A DNA stretch of 64,000 nucleotides from Ciceribacter sp. T2.26MG-112.2 (GTDB lineage Bacteria > Pseudomonadota > Alphaproteobacteria > Rhizobiales > Rhizobiaceae): NCBI RefSeq assembly GCF_900492205.1, contig NZ_UEYQ01000008.1:113784-177783 (forward strand), given 5' to 3'. The position numbers and the translations under genes are program-made. Shown one piece after another: positions 16,946-26,899 of this stretch (position 1 is the first letter of the stretch; each line of letters opens with the position of its first letter). The notes under the pieces were generated by a model. That model did not search any database. It saw only the letters and a list, made by a program, of their open reading frames with translations, and was not told the DNA's origin.

Positions 16946-18063
16946 TGCAGGACGAGCTCCGCTTGCAGTGCGCCGGCCGACTTGATGCCCTGCAGGATGG
17001 CGATGATGCCGTCCGGCTTCACGCCGATGTTGTTGAGGCCGCTGACGAGGGTGCGCAGATCCGGCCCCTCGACGATGGCGACATTGCCGCCCTCCTTCTG
17101 GGCCAGGATGTCGGTCTGTTCCTGGACGGCCGTCTGGCCGCGGGAGAAGGGCTCGGGTTGGATGATCTGCGGCGTCTCGGTCACCTGGACCGTCAGGGTG
17201 CCGTAGCTCACGGCAACCCGCGAGACACGGACCTCCGCGCCGATGACGATCGTGCCGGTACGCTCGTTGATCACGACCTTGGCCGGCGAATCGGTCTCGA
17301 CCATCAGGTTCTCGATATCCGCCATCAGGCGGGCGAGATCGGCGGTGCGCGGCTTCTGCACGACCACTTCCTGACTGTCGCGCGCCTCGGCGATCGGCGC
17401 GCCGAAGGCGGCGCGGGCAAAGGCATTGACCGTGTCGGCGATGCGGATCGAGGTGGTGAAGTCCGGATTGCGCAATTGCAGGACGAGGTTGACCGAATCC
17501 TTGAACTTGGAGGGCAGTTCGCGTTCGATGATCGCGCCGTTCGGAACGCGGCCGGAAGTGGTGATGCCTTCCTGGAGATTGGCCGCCTGGCCCTGGGCAT
17601 TGAAGCCGGAAACGATGACCGAGCCTTGCGCCACGGCATAGATCTGGCCGTCGGCACCGGTAAGCGAGGTCATGACGAGCGTGCCGCCGCGCAGCGAGGT
17701 AGCGTCGCCCAGCGAGCTGACGGTCGCGTCGATGCGGCTGCCGGGGCTGGAAAAGGGCGGCAGCGTCGCCGTCACCATGACGGCGGCGACGTTCTTGGCA
17801 TTGGACTGGCCGCCTTGAGTCGAGATGCCGAGATTCTGCAGCATGGCGCGCATCGACTGCTCGGTGAAGGGCGAGGAGCGCAGGCTGTCGCCCGAGCCCT
17901 GCAGGCCGACGATCAGGCCGTAGCCGATCAACTGGTTGTCGCGGCCGGACTGCAGCGAGGCGATGTCCTTGATGCGCGAACCCGCGGCCTCTGCGCCGAT
18001 CACGGGCCAGAGCAGCGCCGCAAGAACGACGAGCGCGATCCTGGACAAGCGGAGAGTCTTCAT
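16942..18063 (-). CDS. flgI: Flagellar P-ring protein FlgI
   Basis: A 373-residue periplasmic P-ring subunit. A signal peptide covers residues 1-26 (IALVVLAALLWPVIGAEAAG). The mature protein starts SRIKDIASLQSGRDNQLIGY and shows the FlgI segments GLQGSGDSLRSSPFTEQS, DATVSSLGDATSLRGGTL and VVINERTGTIVIGAEVRVS. The start at 18063 overlaps the flgA stop (ATGA). The longer reading frame up to 18474 is out-of-frame flgA sequence and is not coding. Confidence 0.97.
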   Translation of the reverse strand: MKTLRLSRIALVVLAALLWPVIGAEAAGSRIKDIASLQSGRDNQLIGYGLIVGLQGSGDSLRSSPFTEQSMRAMLQNLGISTQGGQSNAKNVAAVMVTATLPPFSSPGSRIDATVSSLGDATSLRGGTLVMTSLTGADGQIYAVAQGSVIVSGFNAQGQAANLQEGITTSGRVPNGAIIERELPSKFKDSVNLVLQLRNPDFTTSIRIADTVNAFARAAFGAPIAEARDSQEVVVQKPRTADLARLMADIENLMVETDSPAKVVINERTGTIVIGAEVRVSRVAVSYGTLTVQVTETPQIIQPEPFSRGQTAVQEQTDILAQKEGGNVAIVEGPDLRTLVSGLNNIGVKPDGIIAILQGIKSAGALQAELVLQ

Positions 18064-18545
18064 TTCGCCATCACCTGTACTGTTCCGTCCGCCAGCACCG
18101 TGCCGGTGACGATGACGCCGGAATCGAGATTGCGGACCTTGATGACGTCGCCGACCGAGGCATCGGCAAGCGGCGTGCCGGAGGCGGAGATCGTCATGTT
18201 GCCAAGGGTGAAGGTCAGCCGGACATTGGCGCCGCGGTTGATCGCATAGGGCGGCCTGAGGCTTGCGACCGGAATGGTGCGTCCGGGCAGGAGCGTGCGC
18301 TTGGAGATCATGCCTTCGACCTCGGCGATCGATTGCGCATAGCCGCCGGCGATATTCGGGTTGGTGACCGCGACTTCCTCGAGCTGGGTGGCCGACACGG
18401 TTTCGCCGGGATAGATGGTCTGGGTCGGCACCACCGCAAAGCCCTGCGCCAAGGCGGCATGCGGCGCGGCGCACGACAGGGACGCAGCGACGGTCACGGC
18501 GACCGCCGCCTGGGCCAGGTGTCTCTTCATCCGGCGAAACCTCAT
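18060..18545 (-). CDS. flgA: Flagellar P-ring chaperone FlgA
   Basis: A 161-residue periplasmic chaperone for P-ring assembly, shorter than enterobacterial FlgA, as usual in rhizobia. The signal peptide spans residues about 10-34 (AQAAVAVTVAASLSCAAPHA). An SAF-type domain follows (VVPTQTIYPGETVSATQLEEV), and the C-terminal half contains LRPPYAINRGANVRLTF and VIKVRNLDSGVIVTGTV. GGAGG lies 9 bases upstream of the chosen ATG. It is coupled to flgI by an ATGA overlap. Confidence 0.94.
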   Translation of the reverse strand: MRFRRMKRHLAQAAVAVTVAASLSCAAPHAALAQGFAVVPTQTIYPGETVSATQLEEVAVTNPNIAGGYAQSIAEVEGMISKRTLLPGRTIPVASLRPPYAINRGANVRLTFTLGNMTISASGTPLADASVGDVIKVRNLDSGVIVTGTVLADGTVQVMAK

Positions 18546-18563
18546 GTTTGCCTGCCTCCGTGT

Positions 18564-19352
18564 TTACTTCAGGTTCTTGCTGACGATCTGAGCCATTTCG
18601 TCGGCGGTCTGAATGACCTTGGAGTTCATCTCGTAGGCCCGCTGGGCCGAGATCATGTCAGTGATTTCCTTGACGGAATCGACGTTCGACGATTCGAGGT
18701 AACCCTGCTTGATGTAAGCGAAGCCCGGATCTTCCGGAGCCGCCACGATGGCCTCACCCGACGCGGCCGTCTCGGCGAACAGGTTGTCGCCGAGGGGTTT
18801 AAGACCGGCCTCGTTGGCAAAGTTGGCGATCGTCAGCTGGCCGACATCGGTGTAGTCCGAGCTGTTGCCGACGCGCACCTGGACCTGGCCGCTGCGCGAG
18901 ACGACGACTTCGCTGGCATCCTGGGGAATGGTGATGCCAGGCACGACGGCATAGCCGTCGATCGTCACCAGCTGACCATCGGCATTGGTGTTGAAGGCGC
19001 CAGACCGGCTGTAAAGCGTCGTGCCGTCGGGCGATTCGATCTGGAACCAGCCGCGGCCGACAAGGGCCATGTCGAGCTCGTTCGAGGTCTGGGCGAGTTC
19101 GCCCTGGGTATGGATGTTGCGCACCGCCGCCGTCTGCACGCCGAGACCGATATTGGCGCCTTCCGGCACGATCGCCTGGTTGGCCCGGTTCGGCACGCCC
19201 TGGGCGCGCTCCGTCTGGTAGAGCAGGTCGGTAAACTCGGCCCGGGCCCGCTTGTAGCCGGTCGTGTTGATGTTGGCGATGTTATTCGCAATGACCTCGA
19301 GATTGGTCTGCTGGGCATCCATGCCCGTGGCTGCGATGGCGAGCGCTCTCAT
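18564..19352 (-). CDS. flgG: Flagellar distal rod protein FlgG
   Basis: A 262-residue distal rod protein. The N-terminus [20 protein letters not shown] with [17 protein letters not shown] is the diagnostic rod signature. The C-terminal [20 protein letters not shown] and [15 protein letters not shown] are the matching partner helix. The length is exactly that of typical FlgG. It lies between fliE and flgA in the flgB operon. Confidence 0.97.
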   Translation of the reverse strand: MRALAIAATGMDAQQTNLEVIANNIANINTTGYKRARAEFTDLLYQTERAQGVPNRANQAIVPEGANIGLGVQTAAVRNIHTQGELAQTSNELDMALVGRGWFQIESPDGTTLYSRSGAFNTNADGQLVTIDGYAVVPGITIPQDASEVVVSRSGQVQVRVGNSSDYTDVGQLTIANFANEAGLKPLGDNLFAETAASGEAIVAAPEDPGFAYIKQGYLESSNVDSVKEITDMISAQRAYEMNSKVIQTADEMAQIVSKNLK

Positions 19353-19371
19353 GTGTTCGTCCTCAAATTCG

Positions 19372-19713
19372 CTAGATCTGCATCTTGGTTATTTCGAGAT
19401 AGGCCGAGACGATCTTGTCGCGCAGCGCGATCGCGGTCTGCAGCGACTGTTCCGCCGCCAGAACCGCATCGACCACTTCGCGCGTGTTGGCCTTGCCGGT
19501 GATACCTTCGAACGAGGCCACTTCGGCCTGCTTCAGGTTGTTCACAGTGGAGTTGGCCATGTCGCCGAGCACGCTGGCGAAGCTGACGCCGGTCATCCTG
19601 CCGGGGGTGGAGCCGACCATCGTGGTGGTGGTGGAAGATGTGGCATCGGTCGTGATGCTGCCGAGGCCGGAGACCTTGGTGAGCGAGCCGACGTTCTGGA
19701 TTTGATCGATCAT
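19372..19713 (-). CDS. fliE: Flagellar hook-basal body complex protein FliE
   Basis: A 113-residue protein linking the MS ring to the rod. The C-terminal half has the FliE pattern ([20 protein letters not shown], then [22 protein letters not shown]). The N-terminal 40 residues are Ser/Thr-rich and probably disordered. The start overlaps the flgC stop by 4 bases. Confidence 0.95.
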   Translation of the reverse strand: MIDQIQNVGSLTKVSGLGSITTDATSSTTTTMVGSTPGRMTGVSFASVLGDMANSTVNNLKQAEVASFEGITGKANTREVVDAVLAAEQSLQTAIALRDKIVSAYLEITKMQI

Positions 19714-20132
19714 TGCGAGGCTTTCAGAAGAGCAAGGGTCTGGGACAGCAGCTCACGGGTCTGCTTGATGGTCTGGAGATTGGCCTCATAGGTGCGGTTT
19801 GCTTCCCGCATGTCGCCCATCTCGATCAGGATGTTGACGTTCGGCATCTTGACGACGCCGTTCTCGTCGGCCGCCGGATGGCCGGGCTCATATTCCTCGA
19901 TATAGTCGGAATCATCGACGCCGATCGTCTTGACCTTCACCACGTCGGTGCCGCTGGCGCGATCGAGCTCGGTTCCAAAGGTCACCGTCTTGCGACGATA
20001 GGGGTCGGCGCCCGGCGTATCACCGGTCGAGCGGGCATTGGCGATGTTTTCGGAGACGATGCGCAGGCGGGTGGACTGGACTTCCAGGCCGCTGCCGGCG
20101 ATCTTGAGAGCTGCACTCAAAGGATCAGTCAT
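19710..20132 (-). CDS. flgC: Flagellar proximal rod protein FlgC
   Basis: A 140-residue rod protein. It has the N-terminal rod motif ([20 protein letters not shown]) and the FlgC-type C-terminus ([20 protein letters not shown]). It lies 1 base after the flgB stop and overlaps fliE by 4 bases, in the standard flgB-flgC-fliE order. Confidence 0.97.
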   Translation of the reverse strand: MTDPLSAALKIAGSGLEVQSTRLRIVSENIANARSTGDTPGADPYRRKTVTFGTELDRASGTDVVKVKTIGVDDSDYIEEYEPGHPAADENGVVKMPNVNILIEMGDMREANRTYEANLQTIKQTRELLSQTLALLKASQ

Positions 20133-20133
20133 T

Positions 20134-20526
20134 TTATCTCTTCACCGTCATCAGCATCATGCGATGGAAGGAAGCGACGAGGTTCGTATTGAGCTCGTGC
20201 TGCCGCTTGATCTCGCCGGTCTTGGTCAGTTCCTCGGCGATCGAGACCGAATTGCCGGATTCCTGCATGCCGATCTCGTCATTGAGTTCGGATTCCTTGA
20301 CCGCGATATTGTCGTCGCTGAGATCACTCAGCGCCATGTGATTGGGGTTGGTCCGCGCCATCTGCACCGTGGTCGTGGTATCGAGGACGGCGCTGAAGGG
20401 GGTGATGTCCTTGGACAGGTATTTCGGGGTGCTGGCGTTGGCAATGTTGCTCGCCACAACCTCCTGGCGTACAGATAGCCACTCGGCCTGCCTGGACGCC
20501 AGTTCGAAAAGCTGGATGGGTTGCAT
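20134..20526 (-). CDS. flgB: Flagellar proximal rod protein FlgB
   Basis: A 130-residue rod protein and first gene of the ten-gene operon ending at fliP. The N-terminal signature is [19 protein letters not shown]. The C-terminus is [20 protein letters not shown]. Its 114-base upstream gap is shared with the divergent phosphoribosyltransferase gene at 20641 and must hold the operon promoter; no clear consensus box is visible there. Confidence 0.96.
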   Translation of the reverse strand: MQPIQLFELASRQAEWLSVRQEVVASNIANASTPKYLSKDITPFSAVLDTTTTVQMARTNPNHMALSDLSDDNIAVKESELNDEIGMQESGNSVSIAEELTKTGEIKRQHELNTNLVASFHRMMLMTVKR

Positions 20527-20640
20527 GGACTTTTCTCCGCCATTTTCTGTCCCGAACCTAGAGCGGTAAACTTGCGTGGGACTTACGGAGACAGACAGCC
20601 GGGATTTGCGGTCGCAAAGCGGGAGGGAGACGCACGGGCC

Positions 20641-21297
20641 ATGTCGTTCAAGGATCGAATCGATGCCGGGGAACGGCTCGCGGACGCGCTGGAGCGGTTG
20701 CGCGGCGAAGATGTGGTGGTGATTGCCCTGCCGCGCGGTGGCGTCGAGGTCGCACTGCCCGTCGCCCGTCGCCTCGGCGCGCCGATGACCCTGCTGATGG
20801 TGCGCAAGATCGGCCTTCCGAGCCAGCCGGAACTCGCCATGGGGGCGATCGTCGACGGCGACAAGCCGATCACCGTCCGCAACGAGAGCGTCATCGGCTT
20901 TTCAGGCGTGGAGGAGGCAGAATTCGACGCGGTCGTCGCGCGCGAACTTTCCGAGATCCACCGCCGCCAGGCTCTCTATCTGGGCGGACGCAAGCCGGTG
21001 CCGATCGAAGGCCGCGTGGCCATCGTCGTCGATGACGGCATAGCCACCGGCGCCACCGTTCGAGCGGCGCTGAAGGGATTGAGGGCGAGGAAGCCGGCGA
21101 AGATCGTGCTGGCCGTTCCCGTCGCCTCCGAAGATGCACTGGACATGCTGAAGGACGACGCCGACGAGGTCGTCGTGCTCGAAGGGTTGAGCGCCCTTGG
21201 CGCGATCGGCTTCAGCTATCGGGATTTCCCGCAGTTGTCCGATGCCGACGTGATTGCCGCGCTCGACGCGGCGGGGACCCCGGGCCAGAACTCCTGA
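20641..21297 (+). CDS. Phosphoribosyltransferase family protein
   Basis: A 218-residue cytosolic PRTase-fold protein. The PRPP-binding loop is clear (VAIVVDDGIATGATVRAALK, about residues 124-143), and the N-terminal segment VVVIALPRGGVEVALPVARR matches stand-alone PRTase proteins of unknown substrate. The start at 20641 follows a GGGAGGGAG purine tract. It is the only plus-strand gene inside the flgB-flgF block and is not a known motility gene, so it looks like an insertion into the flagellar locus. Its substrate cannot be predicted. Confidence 0.88.
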   Translation: MSFKDRIDAGERLADALERLRGEDVVVIALPRGGVEVALPVARRLGAPMTLLMVRKIGLPSQPELAMGAIVDGDKPITVRNESVIGFSGVEEAEFDAVVARELSEIHRRQALYLGGRKPVPIEGRVAIVVDDGIATGATVRAALKGLRARKPAKIVLAVPVASEDALDMLKDDADEVVVLEGLSALGAIGFSYRDFPQLSDADVIAALDAAGTPGQNS

Positions 21298-21319
21298 ACC
21301 GGGTTCCGCAGCTGGCGGA

Positions 21320-21889
21320 TCAGTCGTTCTCGTAAACCTCGCCGGTCGAGGTGACGATCACCCACTTGCCGTCGCGCTGCTCGAGCGTCGCCACGCGGCT
21401 GTTGTCCGGCAGGATGGAACCGACGCGGACCATGAACATGCCCGAGCTGTCCTCGATGAGGGCGCGGCCATTGGCGACGTGCAACAGGCGAAAGCCGCTG
21501 CGCCCCGGGAAGGGCTGGGCTTCCGGCATCTCGTCCCCGGCGGGCTTTTCGGCGCCAAGCTTGGACACGGTAGCAGTTATGAGCGGATCGACCTGCGTGC
21601 CGGTCGACTCCCCGCCGCCATCATCATCCTTGTCGACCATGGCGAGCGGAGAGACGCTGAAGACATTGCGGCCCGGTCCCTCGGGCAGATCGCGCGTGCG
21701 CTCCCAGTCGGCGACGCGGACACCGAACTTCTCCTCGTTGAAGAACACGTACCAGGGAAAGAAGGCTGCAGCGCAGGCCAGCGCCACGCCGATTGCGCCC
21801 AGCACGCGGTCGCTCGTCAAACTCCGCTTGGGCGCCTTGGGCTTCAGCGGCGCTACTGTCTCGTCAGCGTCGAAATCGGTCACGGTCAC
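21320..21889 (-). CDS. Conserved hypothetical membrane-anchored protein coupled to fliI
   Basis: A 189-residue protein of unknown function. One transmembrane helix lies near the N-terminus (about 30-52, VLGAIGVALACAAAFFPWYVFF). The predicted periplasmic part contains an acidic linker and a compact C-terminal domain (about 125-189, HVANGRALIEDSSGMFMVR to WVIVTSTGEVYEND), probably beta-rich. Its ATG overlaps the fliI stop (ATGA), so it is the tail of the flgF-fliI transcript. The position suggests a flagellar or export role, but no domain is recognised. Confidence 0.75.
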   Translation of the reverse strand: MTVTDFDADETVAPLKPKAPKRSLTSDRVLGAIGVALACAAAFFPWYVFFNEEKFGVRVADWERTRDLPEGPGRNVFSVSPLAMVDKDDDGGGESTGTQVDPLITATVSKLGAEKPAGDEMPEAQPFPGRSGFRLLHVANGRALIEDSSGMFMVRVGSILPDNSRVATLEQRDGKWVIVTSTGEVYEND

Positions 21890-23286
21890 CCTCTCGTTCT
21901 TGCTGCCCCGGCGGGCTGATTGCCACCCAGGGCGGCCTTCAACGCGTTCGCCAGATCGGCATAGGCATCGGCGGCCGGCTTTTCGCCGGGCGTCTGTTTC
22001 AGGACTTCATAGATTACCGGCACCTGCTTGATCGCCATGTCGAGATCCGCATCGCTGCCGGGGCGATAGCCGCCGATGAGACGCAGGTCGCGGGTCTCCT
22101 CGAAGCGGTGGACGAGCGTCTTCAGCCGGGAGACGAGCTTTTCCTGGTCGCCCGTCCAGGCCTTGCGCGCCAGACGCGAGATCGAGGTGAGCGGATTGAT
22201 CGGCGGGTAGCGGCCCTCGTCGGCGAGACTGCGGTCGAGCACGATGTGGCCGTCGAGAATGCCGCGGGTGGAGTCGGCGATCGGATCATTGTGGTTGTCG
22301 CCGTCCACCAGGATGGAGATGATCGCGGTAATGGTGCCGGTGCCTTCTTCTCCGGGGCCGGCGCGCTCGAGCAGGCGCGGCAGTTCGGTGAAGACGGAGG
22401 CCGGATAGCCGCGGGCGATCGGCGGCTCGCCGGCGGCGGTCGCCACTTCGCGGATCGCATGGGCGAAGCGGGTGACGCTGTCGACGATGAACAGCACGTT
22501 CTCGCCCTGGTCGCGAAAATGCTCGGCAATGGTCATGGCGGTCAGTGGTGCCATCTTGCGCAGCATCGGGCTTTCGTCGCTGGTAGCGACGACGGCCACC
22601 GACTTCGCCATGTTAGGGCCGAGCGTGTCCTCGATGAATTCTCGCACCTCACGGCCACGTTCGCCGACCAGCGAGATGACCACCTTGTCGAAGGCATCGG
22701 CACGCGCCAGCATGGACAAAAGCGTGGACTTGCCCACGCCGGAGCCGGCGAAGATGCCGAGGCGCTGGCCGAGGCAGAGCGGCGAAAAGATGTCGATCGC
22801 CCTCACCCCGGTGCGAAACCCCTTCTCGACGCGGCTGCGTGTCATCGAAGGCGGTGCGCTGTTGGAGATCGCGCGGCGAACCGAGCCGGGGGCGAGAGCC
22901 GGGCCGCCATCGATCGGATCGCCGAGCGCGTTGATGGTGCGGCCGCACCAGCTGTCGCCAGGGGCAATGCGGAAGGCGCCCTTGCGGATCACCACGTCAT
23001 GGATGCCGATCGGCTCGCCCGGCTCGATCGGGCAGACATAGGCGAGATCCGGCTCGACCCGAACGACCTCGCCAAGATGAACGCCCGTGCGGCTGCGATG
23101 GGCGACGAACTCGCCGAGACGCAGGTGGCGCGACAGACCGGACACCGTGTAATGGCCGGCCGCAATGGTGCGAACATGGCCACCGTGGGTGACGGAATAA
23201 TCCGGATTGGCGTAACGGGCGGCGAGCCCGGCCATCTGGGTAAGCTTGGGGGACAGCACGGGCATCTGCGGCATCTCTTCCGTCAT
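21886..23286 (-). CDS. fliI: Flagellum-specific ATPase FliI
   Basis: A 466-residue ATPase of the flagellar export apparatus. Walker A GSGVGKST is at residues 181-188. The flagellar/T3SS ATPase signature is PSVFTELPRLLERAGPGEEG, and Walker B-like VLFIVDSVTRFAHAI is present. The N-terminal beta-barrel and C-terminal helical domains are complete. It lies downstream of flgF (30-base gap) and is coupled to the hypothetical membrane protein gene at 21320. Confidence 0.97.
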   Translation of the reverse strand: MTEEMPQMPVLSPKLTQMAGLAARYANPDYSVTHGGHVRTIAAGHYTVSGLSRHLRLGEFVAHRSRTGVHLGEVVRVEPDLAYVCPIEPGEPIGIHDVVIRKGAFRIAPGDSWCGRTINALGDPIDGGPALAPGSVRRAISNSAPPSMTRSRVEKGFRTGVRAIDIFSPLCLGQRLGIFAGSGVGKSTLLSMLARADAFDKVVISLVGERGREVREFIEDTLGPNMAKSVAVVATSDESPMLRKMAPLTAMTIAEHFRDQGENVLFIVDSVTRFAHAIREVATAAGEPPIARGYPASVFTELPRLLERAGPGEEGTGTITAIISILVDGDNHNDPIADSTRGILDGHIVLDRSLADEGRYPPINPLTSISRLARKAWTGDQEKLVSRLKTLVHRFEETRDLRLIGGYRPGSDADLDMAIKQVPVIYEVLKQTPGEKPAADAYADLANALKAALGGNQPAGAARTRG

Positions 23287-23316
23287 GGATCGAGGGCTTC
23301 GGGCTCAGGTCCGGGA

Positions 23317-24051
23317 TCAGCTCGAACCGCCGAGAACCTTGATCGCGTCGCTGAGAGAGGTTTCGCTGTCGCGCATCAACGAGCTGATGCTTTCGAAGGC
23401 GCGATTGACCTGGATGAGCTGGGTCATCTCGCCGATGCCGTTGACATTGGAATTCTCGAGATAGCCCTGCATGATCGATACTTCGGGATTGTCCACGACC
23501 GGCTGCGGCTCGTCGACCATCGATACGCCGCTGTTGTCATAGCGGACGAAACCCTTGTTGATATCGGCCGTGAACAGACCGATGGTCGCCACCTGGCGGT
23601 CGTCCTGGATGATCTTGCCATCGGCGCCGACGGCAGGCACGCCGCCCGCGCGGTTCAACTGGATCGGCGCACCGCCGGCGTCGAGCACCGGATATCCGCG
23701 CACCGAGACCAGTTCGCCGGTCTCCTTCATGGTAAAGCGCCCGTCGCGGGTCAGAACCTGGCCGGCCGGCGTGTCGATGGCGAACCAGGCGTCACCCTTG
23801 ATGGCGAAATCGAGCGCATTGCCGGTCTGGGCGAGTTCGCCATTCTTGGTCGACAGGTAGTCGTTGCCCTGGTTGACGAAGGCGATCTTCGCATTGATGT
23901 CGTTCTGCGTCTTGCTCAACACCTCGTCGAACTTGACCTCGGTGGAGCGGAAGCCAACCGTGTTGAGGTTGGCCATGTTGTCGGCAATGGTTGTCAGACG
24001 GCGCTCGAGCGCCATCTGCGAGGACAGGGATACATATAATCCGGATTGCAC
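23317..24051 (-). CDS. flgF: Flagellar basal-body rod protein FlgF
   Basis: A 244-residue rod protein. N-terminal MQSGLYVSLSSQMALERRLT is followed by IADNMANLNTVGFRSTEVKF, the FlgF-type rod motif. The C-terminal helix is GYLENSNVNGIGEMTQLIQV, then NRAFESISSLMRDSE. It is adjacent to the DUF1217 gene upstream (stop-to-start distance zero) and fliI downstream. Confidence 0.95.
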   Translation of the reverse strand: MQSGLYVSLSSQMALERRLTTIADNMANLNTVGFRSTEVKFDEVLSKTQNDINAKIAFVNQGNDYLSTKNGELAQTGNALDFAIKGDAWFAIDTPAGQVLTRDGRFTMKETGELVSVRGYPVLDAGGAPIQLNRAGGVPAVGADGKIIQDDRQVATIGLFTADINKGFVRYDNSGVSMVDEPQPVVDNPEVSIMQGYLENSNVNGIGEMTQLIQVNRAFESISSLMRDSETSLSDAIKVLGGSS

Positions 24052-24831
24052 TTAGCTGCCTCCGAGCTTCAGGGAATTGATGGATATGAGAAGGTCCGGC
24101 GAGATGCCGTAACCCGACGAGGAGCCGAAGACCGCCAGCGGATCGTAGTTTTCCGAGGGGTTTTCCATTTCCCACATCGCGGTGAAACGCTCCAGGAACT
24201 TGCCGGTCTTTTCGCTGTCCTGGAAATCTTCGATGTCGAGCACGCGCTCGAAGAATTCCGCCTGCTGGTCGATGTCTGCTGCGGCGAACTCCGTCGGCAG
24301 CTGCAGGGTGGTGCGAACCACCTGGGCCAGCGCATCATCGGCAAGGATGTCCATGGCGGAGGTTATCTTCGAGGCATTGCGTTCGAAGTAGAGCGCCAGG
24401 CGAACGCCGGTATTGTCGTTGCCGGCCTCCTGCTCGAGCGTCTCGCGCATGTAGAGGTCGACCACGCCCTGCTGGGCCTTGTCGAAAGAGGTGGCCGCCG
24501 CACCCTGGGCCTCGAAATTGAGCGAGGTGGCAAGGTTGGCGTAGCGGCTGTCGGTCAACTGGTTGGCGAAGGCATCGTCCTTGGTGACCCCTTCGGTCAG
24601 GACCTTGCGGATGAAGGCCTTGGCATAGGCCATGTCTTCGAGCCCGTGCGCCTTCAGCGCATAATTATAAAGACGCGTATCGGCCATGAATTCGTCGACG
24701 GACTTGATGTCGCCGATGTTCGACAAATAGTATTCGGTCTCGCGCGCCACGTCCGGTGCCTTTGCGACGCGCTCGATGGACTTGTCGATGTTCTGCGTAA
24801 TCTGCTGGTAGCTCGTGTAAGTCGTCGTCAC
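24052..24831 (-). CDS. DUF1217 family flagellar-cluster protein
   Basis: A 259-residue protein matching the DUF1217 type found in rhizobial flagellar loci: TTYTSYQQITQNIDKSIERV, DVARETEYYLSNIGDIKSVD and a C-terminal DLLISINSLKLGGS. It is helical and lacks a signal peptide or membrane segment; the biochemical role is unknown. The GTG at 24831 is chosen because conservation begins at TTTYTSY; an in-frame extension to 24993 has unrelated composition. It is the first gene of the DUF1217-flgF-fliI unit, divergent from motA across 182 bases. Confidence 0.82.
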   Translation of the reverse strand: MTTTYTSYQQITQNIDKSIERVAKAPDVARETEYYLSNIGDIKSVDEFMADTRLYNYALKAHGLEDMAYAKAFIRKVLTEGVTKDDAFANQLTDSRYANLATSLNFEAQGAAATSFDKAQQGVVDLYMRETLEQEAGNDNTGVRLALYFERNASKITSAMDILADDALAQVVRTTLQLPTEFAAADIDQQAEFFERVLDIEDFQDSEKTGKFLERFTAMWEMENPSENYDPLAVFGSSSGYGISPDLLISINSLKLGGS

Positions 24832-25013
24832 GGTCGTTGCGCCTTTCGATATGGACAATCGGAAAATGCGTCCGTTATCGCCCTTCTTGAGGCAAATGGC
24901 TTGCGCGAAGCTGTCTGTAGGTTCACAAACCGTCAACGCCCGCGGTTCAGCCTCACGCAAGGCAAGGCCCGTATCGCTTGTGCTGAAAAGCAACGTTCAG
25001 ATGCGGGCACAAA

Positions 25014-25886
25014 ATGAATATCATCATCGGACTCGTGATTACCTTCGGCTGCGTCCTCGGCGGGTTCATGGCCATGGGTGGCCACCTCGACGTTCTCGTG
25101 CAGCCGTTTGAGCTGGTGATCATCGGCGGAGCCGGCCTCGGCGGCTTCATCATGGCCAACCCGATGAAGGTCGTGAAAGACTCCGGCAAGGCGCTGATGG
25201 AGGCTTTCAAGCACGCGGTTCCCAAGGAACGCGCCTATCTCGACGTGCTGGGCGTCCTCTATTCGCTGATGCGCGACCTGCGAACCAAGTCGCGCAACGA
25301 GATCGAAGCCCATATCGACAATCCCGACGAGTCCTCGATCTTCCAGGCCGCCCCGAGCGTCCTCAAGAACAAGGACCTGACCGCATTCATCTGCGACTAC
25401 GTCCGCCTGATCATCATCGGCAATGCCCGCAGCCATGAGATCGAGGCGTTGATGGACGAAGAAATCAACACCATCCTGCACGACAAGATGAAGCCCTACC
25501 ACTCGATCATCGCCATGGGCGACAGCTTCCCGGCGATCGGTATCGTCGCGGCGGTTCTCGGCGTCATCAAGGCGATGGGCAAGATCAACGAATCGCCGGA
25601 AGTGCTCGGCGGCCTGATCGGCGCGGCGCTGGTCGGCACCATGCTCGGCATCGTGCTTTCCTACTCGATCTGCAATCCGATCGCCGCCCAGATCAAGATC
25701 GTCCGCACCAAGCAGCATCGCCTCTACATCATCGTCAAGCAGACGCTGCTCGCCTACATGAACGGCTCGGTGCCGCAGGTGGCGCTGGAGTACGGCCGCA
25801 AGACCATCTCCTCCTACGAGCGTCCGTCGATCGACGCGGTCGAGCAGGAAATGATGAACCCCGGCGGTGAGAACAAGGCGGCATGA
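25014..25886 (+). CDS. motA: Flagellar motor stator protein MotA
   Basis: A 290-residue proton-channel stator subunit with four transmembrane helices. Two are at the N-terminus ([20 protein letters not shown] and [16 protein letters not shown]). The other pair is in the centre ([20 protein letters not shown] and [20 protein letters not shown]) and carries the conserved prolines. The cytoplasmic loop includes the charged torque segment. First gene of motA-fliM-fliN-fliG; the fliM ATG overlaps its stop. Confidence 0.97.
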   Translation: MNIIIGLVITFGCVLGGFMAMGGHLDVLVQPFELVIIGGAGLGGFIMANPMKVVKDSGKALMEAFKHAVPKERAYLDVLGVLYSLMRDLRTKSRNEIEAHIDNPDESSIFQAAPSVLKNKDLTAFICDYVRLIIIGNARSHEIEALMDEEINTILHDKMKPYHSIIAMGDSFPAIGIVAAVLGVIKAMGKINESPEVLGGLIGAALVGTMLGIVLSYSICNPIAAQIKIVRTKQHRLYIIVKQTLLAYMNGSVPQVALEYGRKTISSYERPSIDAVEQEMMNPGGENKAA

Positions 25887-26836
25887 CGATGACCGAGCTC
25901 GAGACAAAACCCGCGCCCGCCATGGACCACGCCCTGCTCGCCCGCCTGACCGGGGCGCTTGGAGATCGGGCGACCGTCGCCAAGCTCTGCTCGGAATTCG
26001 GCGATCTCTACACGGAGTTCCTGCCCGACATCTTTCACAGCGAGACCGGGCTTGCGATGGAAGTCGCCTATGCCGGCCACGAAAGCGGCCTGATGAGCGA
26101 ACTGATCGCCGACCTCGGCGACAACGTCGTCCTGGCCGATACGCAGCTGCGCAACTGGTGCCCGCATTTCACCCTCGCCTGCGGCAACGGTTTCATCATC
26201 ACACTGATGGAAAACCTGCTCGGCGCCCTGCCGGAGACGATCGAGGAGCCGATCCATCGGCCGCTGTCGCGTATCGAGCTCGACCTCTCATCGATGGTGT
26301 TCGACAAGATCGCCAATGTTCTGCGTTCGGGCGTCAACGCGCCCGGCGGCTTCGAACCATTGATCGACATGCCGCACAATGCAGAAGATCGCCCGAAGCC
26401 TGATGCCGACCATATCGACCCATTCGCCGCCACCATCAAATTGCGCATCCAGCTGGGCACGGTGTCCTCCGAATTCTACCTCGTCGTGCCGCAGAAGGCT
26501 CTGCTGAAGACCGTCGTGACGGTGCCGAAGTCGAAGAACCAGATGTCCCGCAACAAGAAGGAATGGGCCGAGCAGATCGCCGAACAGGTGCGCCGCTCGC
26601 AGGTCACGCTGCAGGCCAAGATCCGCCTTCAGACCCTCACGCTGAACACCATTTCGCGACTTGCGGCCGGCGACGTCATCCCGTTCCGCGACAAGGGCGA
26701 CGTGATGGTGGATGTCAGCGCCAACGGCAAGGAAATGTACCGCTGCGAATTCGGTCGGGCCGGGGAGCACTATACCGTGCGGGTCAAGGACAATATCAGC
26801 AGCGAAGACGAGATACTGAAACATTTGATGGGCTAA
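25883..26836 (+). CDS. fliM: Flagellar motor switch protein FliM
   Basis: A 317-residue C-ring protein that receives CheY-P and sets motor speed (rhizobial motors turn in one direction). It is a divergent rhizobial FliM: it lacks the enterobacterial LSQxEIDALL N-terminus, but the middle domain (about 40-200) and C-terminal SpoA domain (about 230-317, [20 protein letters not shown]) are recognisable. It overlaps motA by 4 bases and precedes fliN, which supports the assignment. Confidence 0.9.
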   Translation: MTMTELETKPAPAMDHALLARLTGALGDRATVAKLCSEFGDLYTEFLPDIFHSETGLAMEVAYAGHESGLMSELIADLGDNVVLADTQLRNWCPHFTLACGNGFIITLMENLLGALPETIEEPIHRPLSRIELDLSSMVFDKIANVLRSGVNAPGGFEPLIDMPHNAEDRPKPDADHIDPFAATIKLRIQLGTVSSEFYLVVPQKALLKTVVTVPKSKNQMSRNKKEWAEQIAEQVRRSQVTLQAKIRLQTLTLNTISRLAAGDVIPFRDKGDVMVDVSANGKEMYRCEFGRAGEHYTVRVKDNISSEDEILKHLMG

Positions 26837-26899
26837 GCCATCCGGCCTGCCTTGGCGGCAAGGCAGGTTGGGGCAAGTTTCAACGGGAATAATCAATCC

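Noticed and set aside
21793..24039. 748-residue open frame on the plus strand
   Set aside because: Antisense to fliI and flgF, which are unambiguous; no ribosome-binding site or domain.
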